Shown here: piece after piece, positions 1 to 8,086 of the stretch
How the letters are laid out: each line of letters starts with the position of its first letter
Numbering within the stretch: position 1 is the first letter of the stretch
Assembly: GCA_002304945.1 (NCBI GenBank)
Contig: DBPQ01000129.1
Coordinates: 1-14,903 of the forward strand
Length of the DNA: 14,903 nucleotides
Source of the DNA: Actinomycetales bacterium UBA1416
GTDB lineage: Bacteria > Actinomycetota > Actinomycetes > Actinomycetales > Actinomycetaceae
Reading direction: 5' to 3'
Program-made: the position numbers and the translations under genes
Notes under the pieces: model-generated
Databases searched by the model: none
What the model saw: only the letters and a program-made list of their open reading frames with translations
What the model was told of the DNA's origin: nothing

Positions 1-3000
1 GCCGTTCGGCCATGCGTGCCGCCACGGTCGCCGACGCCGATCGTGCGGTTGCCGCCGCTGCTGCGGCGGCTCCGGCGAGGGCAGCGCCCGTCGTCGCGAA
101 CCGCGCCCGCCGGCCCGGAGGAGCGGAGGATTCTCCGGCGACGGCGGGTTCCGCAGGCTCCGGTTCCGATTCCTGATCGGGCGACGGTTCCGAGTCGGGC
201 GCCGGCGCGTCCTCCGGCTCCGGTTCCGTTGCCGATTCCGCTGTCGGCTCCGCGTCCAGCTCCACCTCGGACGCAGGTTCCTCCTGCGCGGTCTCCGTCT
301 CCTCCTCGGCAGCGGGCGCGCTGCCCGGGAGCAGGACCCGCCACGGGGCCGGGATGACGGCGGCGTGCGCCACCCGGCCGGCCGGCTCGGGGGAGGAGGC
401 CGCGAGGACGTCGTCGAAGTCGGGCGGCGGATCGGAGAGGTGGGCGCCGCGCCGCGGCATCCACGAGGACGTGTCCACCGGGGGTGGCGGTGGGGGAGGG
501 GGCACCGCGGCAGCCGAGGGGCCTGCAGCGGTGGCGGCACCTGCGGCGGTGGCGGCACCCGCGGCACCCGCGACGGTGCCGGCGGAGGTCCCGGCGTCGT
601 GCCGGACCCGCCGCCACAGCGGATTGGCACGCGGCGGGGTGGGTTCCTCCGGGAGCTGGATCTCCTCCCACGGTGTCAGGGACCGCATCACCTCGCCGGC
701 ATTGGAGCGCTCGTCCACGGTGTCCGGGACGGTGCCGGAGGTCAGGAAGCCGTGCAGGCGGAGCAGGTCGCGGGCGTCGGTGCGGGAACGGGCGAGGGAG
801 GCCTCCACCGGATCGGGGTGCTGCTGGTCGAGGCCGTCGGCCACGGCGAGGTACCCGAGGCCCGTGATGACCACGGTGCGCTCCGGGGTGACGACGACGC
901 GGCGCGGTTCCAGCGCACCGTGGTGCACGCCGCGGCGGCGGGCCGCCTCGATGGCCGCCGCGGTCTCGCCGACGATCGCGCGGGCGCTCGCCGGGGTGAG
1001 GTGCCCGGCGAGGTCGGTGAGCGGGGTCCCCTCCGGCTGCTCGCTGACCACGAAGGCGGCACCGGAGCCGTCCCGCCCGGTGTCCACGATGCGTGCAAAG
1101 CGGTTGTCGTCGATGAGGGAGGCGCGGCGGGCGGCGTCGAGGACGTCGTCGGCCGACCCGGAGGCATCGAGGAGCACGGTCACGGGCCGGTCGAGCACGG
1201 TGTCGTGGCCGGACCAGACGACGGCGCCACTGGCGGTGCGTCCCTGCTCGTCGTCGAGCCGGAACCTCCCCCCGACCAGGGTCCCTGCCTGAGCACGCAC
1301 GTCGGGATCCTCTCCGTCCACTCCTCCGCCACTGCCCATATTAGGCACAGCGGCGGGGGCGGCGGCGCCGGTGGGGCGGCGCCGGACGAACCGCACGAGG
1401 ACGCGGCGCGCCGGCTCGAGGATCTCGTCCAGCTCGTCGACGTCGAGGCGGCGCAGGAGCAGGATGTAGATCGCCGCCATGACCGTGCCGATCGCCAGCA
1501 CCTTGACCACCGCGGCGGCGAACGCGCCCACCCCGGCGCTGTCCCCGGAGACCGGACCCCAGAAGTGGAGCAGGGTCCAGCCGGCCACGGCGGCCGGGAG
1601 GACGGCCAGGGTGAGGCGCAGGTAGGTGCGCAGCACCCGGGAGCCGTCAAGGCTGGGCAGCTTGGTCCGCAACGCCAGGAACCCGATCACGGCGCCCAGG
1701 TACATGGACAGGGCGCTCGCCCCGGCCACGATCGGGACCCACCACTGCGGCGGAGCCAGGAAGGCGAGGAATCCGCCCACCACGACCACGGCGGCCATGG
1801 GGATCTGGATCCGGAAGAGGGTGCGGGCATCCTCGTACGCGTAGGACACCCGCTGATCGATGGTCCACACCCCCTGGGCGGGGATGCCGAGCGAGAGGGC
1901 GAGCAGGACCGCGGCGAAGCCGACGGCGGCCTCGGGGGAGGCTGTCGGGATGACGGCCTGCACCACGGGGATCGCGAGGACGGCGAGGGCGGCGGCGGCG
2001 AACACCGTGAACACCCCCACCACGCGGATGCCGAACGACATGTCCGCCCGGACGGCCGCGCCGTCGCCGGCCGCGGCGTGGCCGGACATGCGGGTGAAGA
2101 GCGCTGTCACGAGGCTCGTCGTGATGAGGGACTGGGGCAGCATGTAGATGGAGAACGCCGAGGCGTACGCGGTGTTCGTGGGGACGAAGACGTCCACCGA
2201 CTCCGCCGCGCCGTTGGCGGCCGAGGCGACGTTGGTGAGCATCAGGTAGCCGAGCTGCCCGACGGCGAGCGCCCCGAAGGTCCACATCGCCATCCGGGAC
2301 GCCCCGCCGAGGCCGGAGCCGCGCAGGCCCCAGCGGAAGCGGAACCGGAAGCCGGAGCGGCGGAGGGGAATGATGAGCACGAGGGCCTGGGCGACCACCC
2401 CGAGGGTGGCGAGCCCGCCGACCAGCGCGATGCGCCCGGTCGTCCAGTCCGCGGGGTCGGAACCCGATCCTGACGCGGCGGTGCCGAACAGCCAGATGTA
2501 GCCGAGCAGTCCGGCGATGGCCACGATGTTGTTGACCACGGGAGCCCACATGTACGGGCCGAACGAGCCCCGCGCGTTCAGCACGTTCCCCAGCAGGGTG
2601 TAGAGCCCGTAGAAGAAGACCTGGGGGATGCACCAGAACGCGAACGCGACGGCCAGGGCGTACCACTGCGGGGCCATCTGCGAGGCGTACAGGGTGACGA
2701 GCAGGGAGGCACCCGCGGTGAGGACCACGGTGGCCCCGAGGAGGAGCACGCCGGCCACGGTGAGGAGGCGGTCGGTGTACTCGTCCCCGTCGTCGCGCTG
2801 CATGGCCCGGACGATCTGGGGCACGAGGATGGCGTTGAGCACGCCGCCGGCGATCAGGTTGTAGATCGTGTTGGGGAGGGTGTTCGCCACCATGAACGCG
2901 TCGGCCTGGGCGGTGGTGCCGAGCGCCGCCACGATGACGATGAGGCGCACCTGCCCGAGGATCCGGGACACGAGGGTGCCGGAGAACATCTTGGAGATGG

Positions 3001-3019
3001 AGGAGGCGAGGGAGCTCAC
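1..3019 (-). CDS. murJ: MurJ lipid II flippase fused to a pseudokinase domain (C-terminus beyond window)
   Basis: The GTG start at 3019 shares four bases with the TGA of the upstream gene. The frame then stays open to the left edge: I read it codon by codon and found no stop in 1006 codons, so the gene is partial. Residues 1 to about 525 are the MurJ/MviN flippase, a polytopic inner-membrane protein that moves lipid II across the membrane for peptidoglycan synthesis; the N-terminus SKMFSGTLVSRILGQVR is typical. Residues about 577-790 resemble a Ser/Thr kinase fold without its catalytic residues: Leu616 stands where the VAIK lysine should be, HGALEP (700-705) replaces HRDxKP, and GLG (720-722) replaces DFG. 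A Pro-rich stretch (near 840) and a Glu/Pro-rich stretch (about 905-967) follow, then an Ala-rich segment (975-1006) that may begin a membrane helix. This matches the architecture of mycobacterial MviN (Rv3910), whose phosphorylated pseudokinase binds FhaA. The flippase assignment is firm; the regulatory role is inferred from the homologue. Confidence 0.93.
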   Translation of the reverse strand, partial: MSSLASSISKMFSGTLVSRILGQVRLIVIVAALGTTAQADAFMVANTLPNTIYNLIAGGVLNAILVPQIVRAMQRDDGDEYTDRLLTVAGVLLLGATVVLTAGASLLVTLYASQMAPQWYALAVAFAFWCIPQVFFYGLYTLLGNVLNARGSFGPYMWAPVVNNIVAIAGLLGYIWLFGTAASGSGSDPADWTTGRIALVGGLATLGVVAQALVLIIPLRRSGFRFRFRWGLRGSGLGGASRMAMWTFGALAVGQLGYLMLTNVASAANGAAESVDVFVPTNTAYASAFSIYMLPQSLITTSLVTALFTRMSGHAAAGDGAAVRADMSFGIRVVGVFTVFAAAALAVLAIPVVQAVIPTASPEAAVGFAAVLLALSLGIPAQGVWTIDQRVSYAYEDARTLFRIQIPMAAVVVVGGFLAFLAPPQWWVPIVAGASALSMYLGAVIGFLALRTKLPSLDGSRVLRTYLRLTLAVLPAAVAGWTLLHFWGPVSGDSAGVGAFAAAVVKVLAIGTVMAAIYILLLRRLDVDELDEILEPARRVLVRFVRRRPTGAAAPAAVPNMGSGGGVDGEDPDVRAQAGTLVGGRFRLDDEQGRTASGAVVWSGHDTVLDRPVTVLLDASGSADDVLDAARRASLIDDNRFARIVDTGRDGSGAAFVVSEQPEGTPLTDLAGHLTPASARAIVGETAAAIEAARRRGVHHGALEPRRVVVTPERTVVITGLGYLAVADGLDQQHPDPVEASLARSRTDARDLLRLHGFLTSGTVPDTVDERSNAGEVMRSLTPWEEIQLPEEPTPPRANPLWRRVRHDAGTSAGTVAGAAGAATAAGAATAAGPSAAAVPPPPPPPPVDTSSWMPRRGAHLSDPPPDFDDVLAASSPEPAGRVAHAAVIPAPWRVLLPGSAPAAEEETETAQEEPASEVELDAEPTAESATEPEPEDAPAPDSEPSPDQESEPEPAEPAVAGESSAPPGRRARFATTGAALAGAAAAAAATARSASATVAARMAER

Positions 3020-4923
3020 GGCCGTCCCGTCGCCCGCGTGAGTTCGCGGTCACGTCCGACCAGCTGCTCGGTGGCCTCCTCGAGCTCCCGCGCCCGGCCG
3101 GTCCTCCGGTTGCGCAGGACGGTTCGGATGATCCCGAACACGAACGCCAAGGCCCCGAACGTCAGGAGGCCGCCCACGGCGATGTTCTCCCAGTCCGCCC
3201 GCACCCGCACCGGGATCTCGACGGCGTCGCCCACCTGGACGCCCGCGCTCGTCGCGAGGTGGATCGCCACCGTGATGTCGCCCCAGCCCACGCCGCGCAC
3301 GGGGACGGTGGCGGAGACCTCCCCACCGGCGGGCACGGTGACCGTCACCGGTTCCGCCTGTGACAGGCCGCGCTCCGAGGGGACGAGCACCAGTTGGACG
3401 GTCGCGTCCGTGGGCAGGGTGCTGACCACCGTGACCGGGAAGTTGGCGGACTCGCTGACGAGGTTGATGGAGGAGGCCCCGCGGATCTCCAGCCCGCCGC
3501 CGAGATCGTCCGCGGCTCCCGCCGCCTCGCGGAGGAGGGCGGTGCGCGCGGCCGGGGCGTCCCGCCATGCGAGGGAGGGCACGAGCGCGAGGTCGCGGAG
3601 CAGCGGCGCCAGGACCCCCTCTCCCACGACCTCCTCGAACACCTCCAGTTCGGCCGCCGTGTCGCTCGCCAGGGCGAGGTCGGAGGCCGAGACCGCCGAG
3701 CCGGGCAGCTGGACGGCCGTCGGGAGGGCGGAGCCGTCGAGCGGGGTCCGGGCGTCCATGACGAGTGCCTCCGCGAGGGTCATGGGTGTCACCCATGGCA
3801 GCTCGGCGAGCCCGGCGAGCAGCCCGGCCCGGGAGGCATCGTCGTCGAACGGGAGCGACGCGAACACGGTCCGGGCCGCGGCGGGGCGTTCCCGCACGAG
3901 GACCGCCGCAGTCGCGGCGAGGAACTGGCTCCGCACCACGCCGTCGATCCGGTGGATGGTGCCGTCCACCGTGGCCGTGCCGGTCAGCGCGTCGCTGAGG
4001 AGCGTGTCGACGACGACGGCGGTGCGCCCCGCCACCTCCCCGACCCCGTGGGGGGTGTAGGCGCGGAACTCCTGGGGTGCGACGACGGCGTCGGACACGA
4101 CGAGCACCTCCCCGGGGGTCGTGGCGAGGGTCTCGAGGTCGGGCACGGGCGGCCAGTCCACCGGTCGTCCCACATCCGCGTACGCCGCCGCCAGCAGATC
4201 GGTGCGGCCTGCCGCGACGAGTGCGGCCGTGTCCGCGTTCCCCCACGGGAGCGCCCACTCCCCCGTGCCGACCGAGGGGTCGACGACGCCCGTCACCCCC
4301 GGGAGGGTGGCCTGCCGGAGGAGGGCGTCGATCCGGCCGTCATCGGCGCCGGCCGTGAGTTCCGCGGCCGTGCGGGTGATGGGGGAGAGGACCGCCAGCC
4401 CGATCGGCGTGACCCGGGGTTCGTTCCACCAGATCACCCAGGTGCGCTCCCGGTCGGAGTCGGGCCGCACCCCGTCCGCGTCCGGCGGGGCGCTCGCGAA
4501 CACCTCGATGCCGCGCGGACCCCAGGTGTCGAAGCCGAAGGCCGAGGCCGGGACGGTGAGGGTGGATTCGTGGCTGGCCCCGGCCGCGAGGTCCGGCACC
4601 TCGGTGGTGCTGAGCAGCAGGGTGGCGTCGTAGCGCTCCTCGTCGAGCCAGCGAGCCAGGGAGGAGCGGGTGTTCGGGGTCCACTCCTGGGCGAGGAGCC
4701 GGAGGGTGGCGCCTGCCACCGGCTTCTCGGTGCGGTTGGTCACCCGCACGCGCAGGGTGAGGTCGGCGCCGTCGACCAGCACGGCCGGCTCGAGGCCGAG
4801 GATCTCGGCGTCGAGCGCCCCGACGGCATCCGCCCGTGCCGGCACGGGACCTGCGAACAGGAACGCGGTCACCAGCAGCGAGAGGGTCGCCAGTAGGCGG
4901 CACCGCGGGAGCGAGAGCATCAT
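3016..4923 (-). CDS. DUF6049 family exported, membrane-anchored protein
   Basis: This 635-residue protein lies directly before murJ and overlaps it by four bases; its own ATG overlaps the Nudix stop (ATGA). The start at 4923 is chosen because it gives a clear signal peptide: RCR near the N-terminus, a hydrophobic core at about residues 10-26, and a likely signal peptidase site near ARADA (29-33). A single membrane helix lies at about 580-599, followed by a basic cytoplasmic tail of 36 residues, so most of the protein should be outside the membrane. The position between mutT and murJ corresponds to Rv3909 of Mycobacterium tuberculosis. No enzymatic motif is visible. The long extracytoplasmic part has beta-rich, Thr/Val-rich segments toward its C-terminus, of the kind seen in Ig-like domains. 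A cell-envelope role linked to MurJ is suggested by coupling only. The frame is open upstream to 5496, but that part overlaps the Nudix gene. Confidence 0.85.
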   Translation of the reverse strand: MMLSLPRCRLLATLSLLVTAFLFAGPVPARADAVGALDAEILGLEPAVLVDGADLTLRVRVTNRTEKPVAGATLRLLAQEWTPNTRSSLARWLDEERYDATLLLSTTEVPDLAAGASHESTLTVPASAFGFDTWGPRGIEVFASAPPDADGVRPDSDRERTWVIWWNEPRVTPIGLAVLSPITRTAAELTAGADDGRIDALLRQATLPGVTGVVDPSVGTGEWALPWGNADTAALVAAGRTDLLAAAYADVGRPVDWPPVPDLETLATTPGEVLVVSDAVVAPQEFRAYTPHGVGEVAGRTAVVVDTLLSDALTGTATVDGTIHRIDGVVRSQFLAATAAVLVRERPAAARTVFASLPFDDDASRAGLLAGLAELPWVTPMTLAEALVMDARTPLDGSALPTAVQLPGSAVSASDLALASDTAAELEVFEEVVGEGVLAPLLRDLALVPSLAWRDAPAARTALLREAAGAADDLGGGLEIRGASSINLVSESANFPVTVVSTLPTDATVQLVLVPSERGLSQAEPVTVTVPAGGEVSATVPVRGVGWGDITVAIHLATSAGVQVGDAVEIPVRVRADWENIAVGGLLTFGALAFVFGIIRTVLRNRRTGRARELEEATEQLVGRDRELTRATGRP

Positions 4924-5438
4924 TGCCGGCCGGTCAGCAGATCCCTCGCGGTCGCGACGACGTGCCGCTCGTTGGGGTAGGCGAGGCGGGAGGCCACCTC
5001 GGACAGGTTGACCCACGCGACGTCCTCCGCCTCCCGGTCCGGGTCGTTCTCGGTGGTGAGCTCCCCGCCGGTCGCCTCGAGGAGGTAGTGGTACACCACC
5101 TTGTGGACGCGCCGGTCCGAGCCCGCGAACCAGTAGTCGATCGTGGCGAGGTGGCGCAGGATGCGCCCCTCGATGCCGGTTTCCTCGAAGATCTCGCGGA
5201 CCGCCGCCTGCTGGGGTGTCTCGGAGCCCTCGAGGTGGCCCTTGGGGAGGCACCACTCGAGCCGGCCCGCCCGGTTGCGGCGCGCGATGACGGCCGTGTA
5301 CGCCCGCCCGTCGACGACGTCGACGATCAGGCCACCCGCCGAGGTCTCGTCCGCCACCGGCAGGAACGAGCGCACCGTCTGCAGGTGCCGGCGCGGCGGC
5401 CTGGGGAGGCGCCGGCGCGGGGTGGGGACTGCAGACAT
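4920..5438 (-). CDS. Nudix (MutT-family) hydrolase
   Basis: The 172-residue protein carries a perfect Nudix box, GX5EX7REUXEEXGU, at residues 67-89 (Gly67, Glu73, Arg81, Glu82, Glu85, Glu86, Gly88, Ile89). These residues bind Mg2+ and catalyse hydrolysis of a nucleoside diphosphate linked to another group. The sequence LPKGHLEGSE just before and into the box is typical of the actinobacterial MutT4-like proteins encoded next to DUF6049 and murJ. The substrate cannot be read from the sequence. The ATG at 5438 is preferred because the Nudix fold begins soon after it (residue 35) and a promoter-like hexamer ends six bases upstream; the frame stays open far upstream to 6701, but that is the antisense strand of the CCA gene. 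The basic N-terminal 25 residues (PRRRLPRPPRRH) are unusual but common in this subfamily. It heads the Nudix-DUF6049-murJ operon. Confidence 0.9.
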   Translation of the reverse strand: MSAVPTPRRRLPRPPRRHLQTVRSFLPVADETSAGGLIVDVVDGRAYTAVIARRNRAGRLEWCLPKGHLEGSETPQQAAVREIFEETGIEGRILRHLATIDYWFAGSDRRVHKVVYHYLLEATGGELTTENDPDREAEDVAWVNLSEVASRLAYPNERHVVATARDLLTGRQ

Positions 5439-5444
5439 GTATCC

Positions 5445-5450
5445 ACTGTA
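5445..5450 (-). promoter_or_regulatory. Candidate -10 hexamer for the Nudix-DUF6049-murJ operon (leaderless start)
   Basis: On the minus strand TACAGT fits the actinobacterial TANNNT -10 pattern and ends exactly six bases before the ATG at 5438. There is no Shine-Dalgarno sequence before that ATG, so transcription probably starts at or next to the A of the start codon. No convincing -35 hexamer was found at 16-19 bp. Leaderless genes are common in actinobacteria. Confidence 0.5.
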
Positions 5451-5549
5451 GTCGGCGCTCCGTGGGCGGGCGAGGCTCCGTGCCGCGATCGGGCATGTCA
5501 GGGCCGGAACGGACGCGGCTGCCGGCCCGTCGCGTGAGAACCTTGGAGC

Positions 5550-6998
5550 GTGTCTACACCCTCGGTCGAGCAGCTCCGGCGCATCGCCCTGCACGTGCTC
5601 ACCAACCTGTCCCTCGACGTCGTGGACCTGGGGCGGCGCTTCGCCGACGCCGGCCACGAGCTCGCCCTCGTGGGCGGCCCGGTGCGGGACGCGTTCCTCG
5701 GCGCCACCTCTCACGACCTCGACTTCGCGACCTCGGCGCACCCGGACGAGACGGAGCGCATCCTCGCCGGGTGGGCGGACGCGCACTGGGACGTGGGCCG
5801 GGACTTCGGGACGATCGGGGCCACGAAGGGCGACGACGTCGTCGAGGTGACCACCTACCGTTCGGAGTCCTACGACATGGGCTCCCGCAAGCCGCAGGTC
5901 GAGTACGGCACCACGCTCGAGGGGGACCTGACGCGCCGCGACTTCACCGTCAACGCCATGGCCCTGCGCCTGCCTGACCTCAGTTTCGTGGACCCCACCG
6001 GCGGGATGGACGACCTCGCCGGCCAACTCCTGCGCACGCCCGTCACCGCGGAGCAGTCCTTCGATGACGATCCGTTGCGGATCATGCGCGCGGCGCGCTT
6101 CACCGCCCAACTGGGCTTCGACGTCGCCCCCGACGTGATGGACGCCATGACCGCCATGTCCTCGCGGCTGGCCATCGTCTCCGCCGAACGGGTGCGGGCG
6201 GAGCTGGAGCGGCTCGTCACCTCGCTGTGGCCGCGCCGGGGCATCGAGCTCATGGTGCACACCGGGGTGGCCGACGTGGTACTGCCCGAACTGTCGAGAC
6301 TGCAGGAGACGGTGGACGAGCACCGCCGCCACAAGGACGTCTACGAGCACACCCTGACCGTGCTCGACCAGGCCATCTCGCTGGAGACGGGACCGGACGG
6401 CCCCGTGCCCGGCCCCGACTTCGTGCTGCGCTTCGCTGCCCTCATGCACGACGTCGGGAAGCCCGCCACGCGCCGTTTCGAGCCGGGCGGCACCGTCAGC
6501 TTCCACCACCACGAACTCGTGGGCGCGCGCATGACGAAGGCCCGGATGCGGGCCCTGCGGTTCGACAACCAGACCACGAGGGACGTGGCGAAGCTGGTGG
6601 AACTCCACCTGCGCTTCCACGGCTACGGCGAGGCGAAGTGGACGGACTCCGCGGTGCGGCGCTACGTCACCGATGCCGGGCCGCTGCTGGAGCGGCTCCA
6701 CCGGCTCACCCGGGCGGACTGCACCACCCGCAACCAGCGGAAGGCCATGCGGCTCGCCGCGGCGTACGACGACCTCGAGGCCCGGATCGCCGAGCTCCGC
6801 GAGCAGGAGGAGCTGAAGGCGATCCGCCCCGACCTCGACGGCGCCCGGATCATGGAGATCCTCGGGATCACCCCCGGGCCGGTGGTGGGGGAGGCCTACC
6901 GGTTCCTGCTCGACCTCCGCATGGAGGAGGGGCCGATCGGGGAGGAGGCCGCGCGCGAGCGCCTCCTCGCCTGGTGGGAGGAGCGGGGGTCCGGATGA
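5550..6998 (+). CDS. cca: CCA tRNA nucleotidyltransferase
   Basis: This 482-residue enzyme adds or repairs the 3'-CCA end of tRNAs using CTP and ATP. The class II nucleotidyltransferase head is clear: VGGPVRDAFLG with the GG pair at residues 42-43, the metal-binding DLD at 56-58, and the TRRDFTVNAMA motif at about 128-138, followed by DDPLRIMRAARF (173-184). A C-terminal HD domain is present (HKDVYEH at 261-267; LMHDVGKP with the HD pair at 300-301), as in the actinobacterial PcnA/Rv3907c type. The start is GTG at 5550. GGAG lies only one base before it, too close to act as a ribosome binding site, so this gene may also be leaderless. It is divergent from the Nudix gene with 111 bp between, and its stop overlaps the next start (ATGA), so the two plus-strand genes are coupled. 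Confidence 0.94.
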   Translation: MSTPSVEQLRRIALHVLTNLSLDVVDLGRRFADAGHELALVGGPVRDAFLGATSHDLDFATSAHPDETERILAGWADAHWDVGRDFGTIGATKGDDVVEVTTYRSESYDMGSRKPQVEYGTTLEGDLTRRDFTVNAMALRLPDLSFVDPTGGMDDLAGQLLRTPVTAEQSFDDDPLRIMRAARFTAQLGFDVAPDVMDAMTAMSSRLAIVSAERVRAELERLVTSLWPRRGIELMVHTGVADVVLPELSRLQETVDEHRRHKDVYEHTLTVLDQAISLETGPDGPVPGPDFVLRFAALMHDVGKPATRRFEPGGTVSFHHHELVGARMTKARMRALRFDNQTTRDVAKLVELHLRFHGYGEAKWTDSAVRRYVTDAGPLLERLHRLTRADCTTRNQRKAMRLAAAYDDLEARIAELREQEELKAIRPDLDGARIMEILGITPGPVVGEAYRFLLDLRMEEGPIGEEAARERLLAWWEERGSG

Positions 6999-8071
6999 CC
7001 ACGGGCCCGGGCGAGGTGCCGCGCGACGACGCCGCCGCGCCGGCCGCCGTCGCCCGCCCGTCCTACCTCCGCCGCCGGGGCCTGATGCCGCACCACGCGG
7101 CGACGGGGCGGTACGCGCTCCGGCGCACTGTCACCGAGTTCCTGCGCGACGACATGGTGGACGAGGCGGCCGGACTGACGTACTGGTCCGTGCTGTCCCT
7201 GCTGCCGGCCGTGCTGGCGATGGTGTCCATCCTCGGCGTGGTCGGCCAGGCGGAGACCACCACCCGGGCGCTGCTGGACTTCATGCACGAACTCGTGGAC
7301 GACGACGTCGCCGACATCCTCGCCCAGCCGATCAGCGACTTCGCCTCCCGGCCGGGGGCGGGTTGGCTGCTGATCCTGGGACTAGTGGGAGCGATGTGGT
7401 TCGCCTCGAACTACACCCAGGCCTTCACGCGCGCCCTCAACCGGATGTACCGGGTGGAGGAGGGCCGGCCCGCGCTGCTCGGGCTCCTGCTCGGGTACCT
7501 GTTGACCGCGCTGCTCGTGGTGCTGCTGGCCGTGGTGGCCGTGCTGCTGGTGGTGAGCGGCACCTTCGCGGAGGCCTTCGTGCGCTTCCTGGAGCTGCCG
7601 CCCGAGGTGGTGCTGGCGTGGACCGTGGGGAAGTGGCCGGTGCTGGTCCTGTTCGTGCTCCTCGCGATCGCGCTGCTGTACTACTTCAGCCCGAACGTCG
7701 TGCCACGGGCGTTCTCCCTGATCACACCGGGGGCCCTGGTGGCGTTCGCGGTGGGAGCGGTGGCCACGGCGGGCCTCGGCGTGTTCGTGGCCAACTTCCC
7801 GAGCTTCAACTACTACTACGGCGCGCTCACCGGCGTGCTCGTGTTCCTGCTCTGGCTGTTCGTGATCAACCTCGCCCTCCTGTTCGGTGCCCAGCTGAAC
7901 GCCGAGCTCGAACGGGGGGTCGAGCTGGAGGCCGGCCTGCCCGCGGAACGCGACCTGCAGCTGCGGATCCGGAGCACCCGTTCCTCCGAGAAGCGGGCCG
8001 AACGGTACGGACAGCTCATCCGGCGCGCCGAGGCGCTCCGGCGCACCGGGGGCAGGAGCTCCCGGGAGTGA
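6995..8071 (+). CDS. YihY/virulence factor BrkB family membrane protein
   Basis: A 358-residue integral membrane protein whose ATG overlaps the stop of the CCA gene. After a hydrophilic N-terminus of about 45 residues comes the family signature DEAAGLTYWSVLSLLPAVLA (EAAxLTYxxxLSLLP). About six hydrophobic helices follow, with the conserved FASNYTQAFTRALNRMYRVEEGRP loop region (starting near residue 132), the LLYYFSPNV segment and the YYYGALTGVLVFLLWLF helix, and then a charged, Arg-rich C-terminal tail of about 60 residues. Members were once annotated as ribonuclease BN, which is now considered wrong; some have been proposed as inner-membrane transporters or envelope proteins, and the function here is unknown. 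The coupling to cca is positional only. Family membership is certain; the role is not. Confidence 0.92.
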   Translation: MTTGPGEVPRDDAAAPAAVARPSYLRRRGLMPHHAATGRYALRRTVTEFLRDDMVDEAAGLTYWSVLSLLPAVLAMVSILGVVGQAETTTRALLDFMHELVDDDVADILAQPISDFASRPGAGWLLILGLVGAMWFASNYTQAFTRALNRMYRVEEGRPALLGLLLGYLLTALLVVLLAVVAVLLVVSGTFAEAFVRFLELPPEVVLAWTVGKWPVLVLFVLLAIALLYYFSPNVVPRAFSLITPGALVAFAVGAVATAGLGVFVANFPSFNYYYGALTGVLVFLLWLFVINLALLFGAQLNAELERGVELEAGLPAERDLQLRIRSTRSSEKRAERYGQLIRRAEALRRTGGRSSRE

Positions 8072-8086
8072 ACCGTGGGCGCGTCC

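Noticed and set aside
365..2473. 702-codon plus-strand ORF opposite murJ
   Set aside because: Composition is Gly/Arg/Asp/His-rich without motifs, and the minus strand in the same place reads as an excellent MurJ-pseudokinase. Long antisense frames are expected at this GC content.
1647..3053. 468-codon minus-strand ORF overlapping murJ in another frame
   Set aside because: Arg/His/Pro-rich, no hydrophobic helices; the neighbouring frame starting GTG 3019 gives the true membrane protein.
3016..5496. 826-residue version of the DUF6049 protein
   Set aside because: The additional N-terminal 191 residues overlap the Nudix gene in another frame; the start at 4923 provides a signal peptide and the ATGA coupling.
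4920..6701. Nudix frame extended far upstream to give 593 residues
   Set aside because: The extra part is antisense to the CCA gene and has no domain; the ATG at 5438 with a promoter-like hexamer upstream starts the natural protein.
8059..8068. CTCCCGGGAG palindrome at the end of yihY as a terminator between convergent genes
   Set aside because: Only ten bases with no loop and no T run; it lies within the last codons of yihY.
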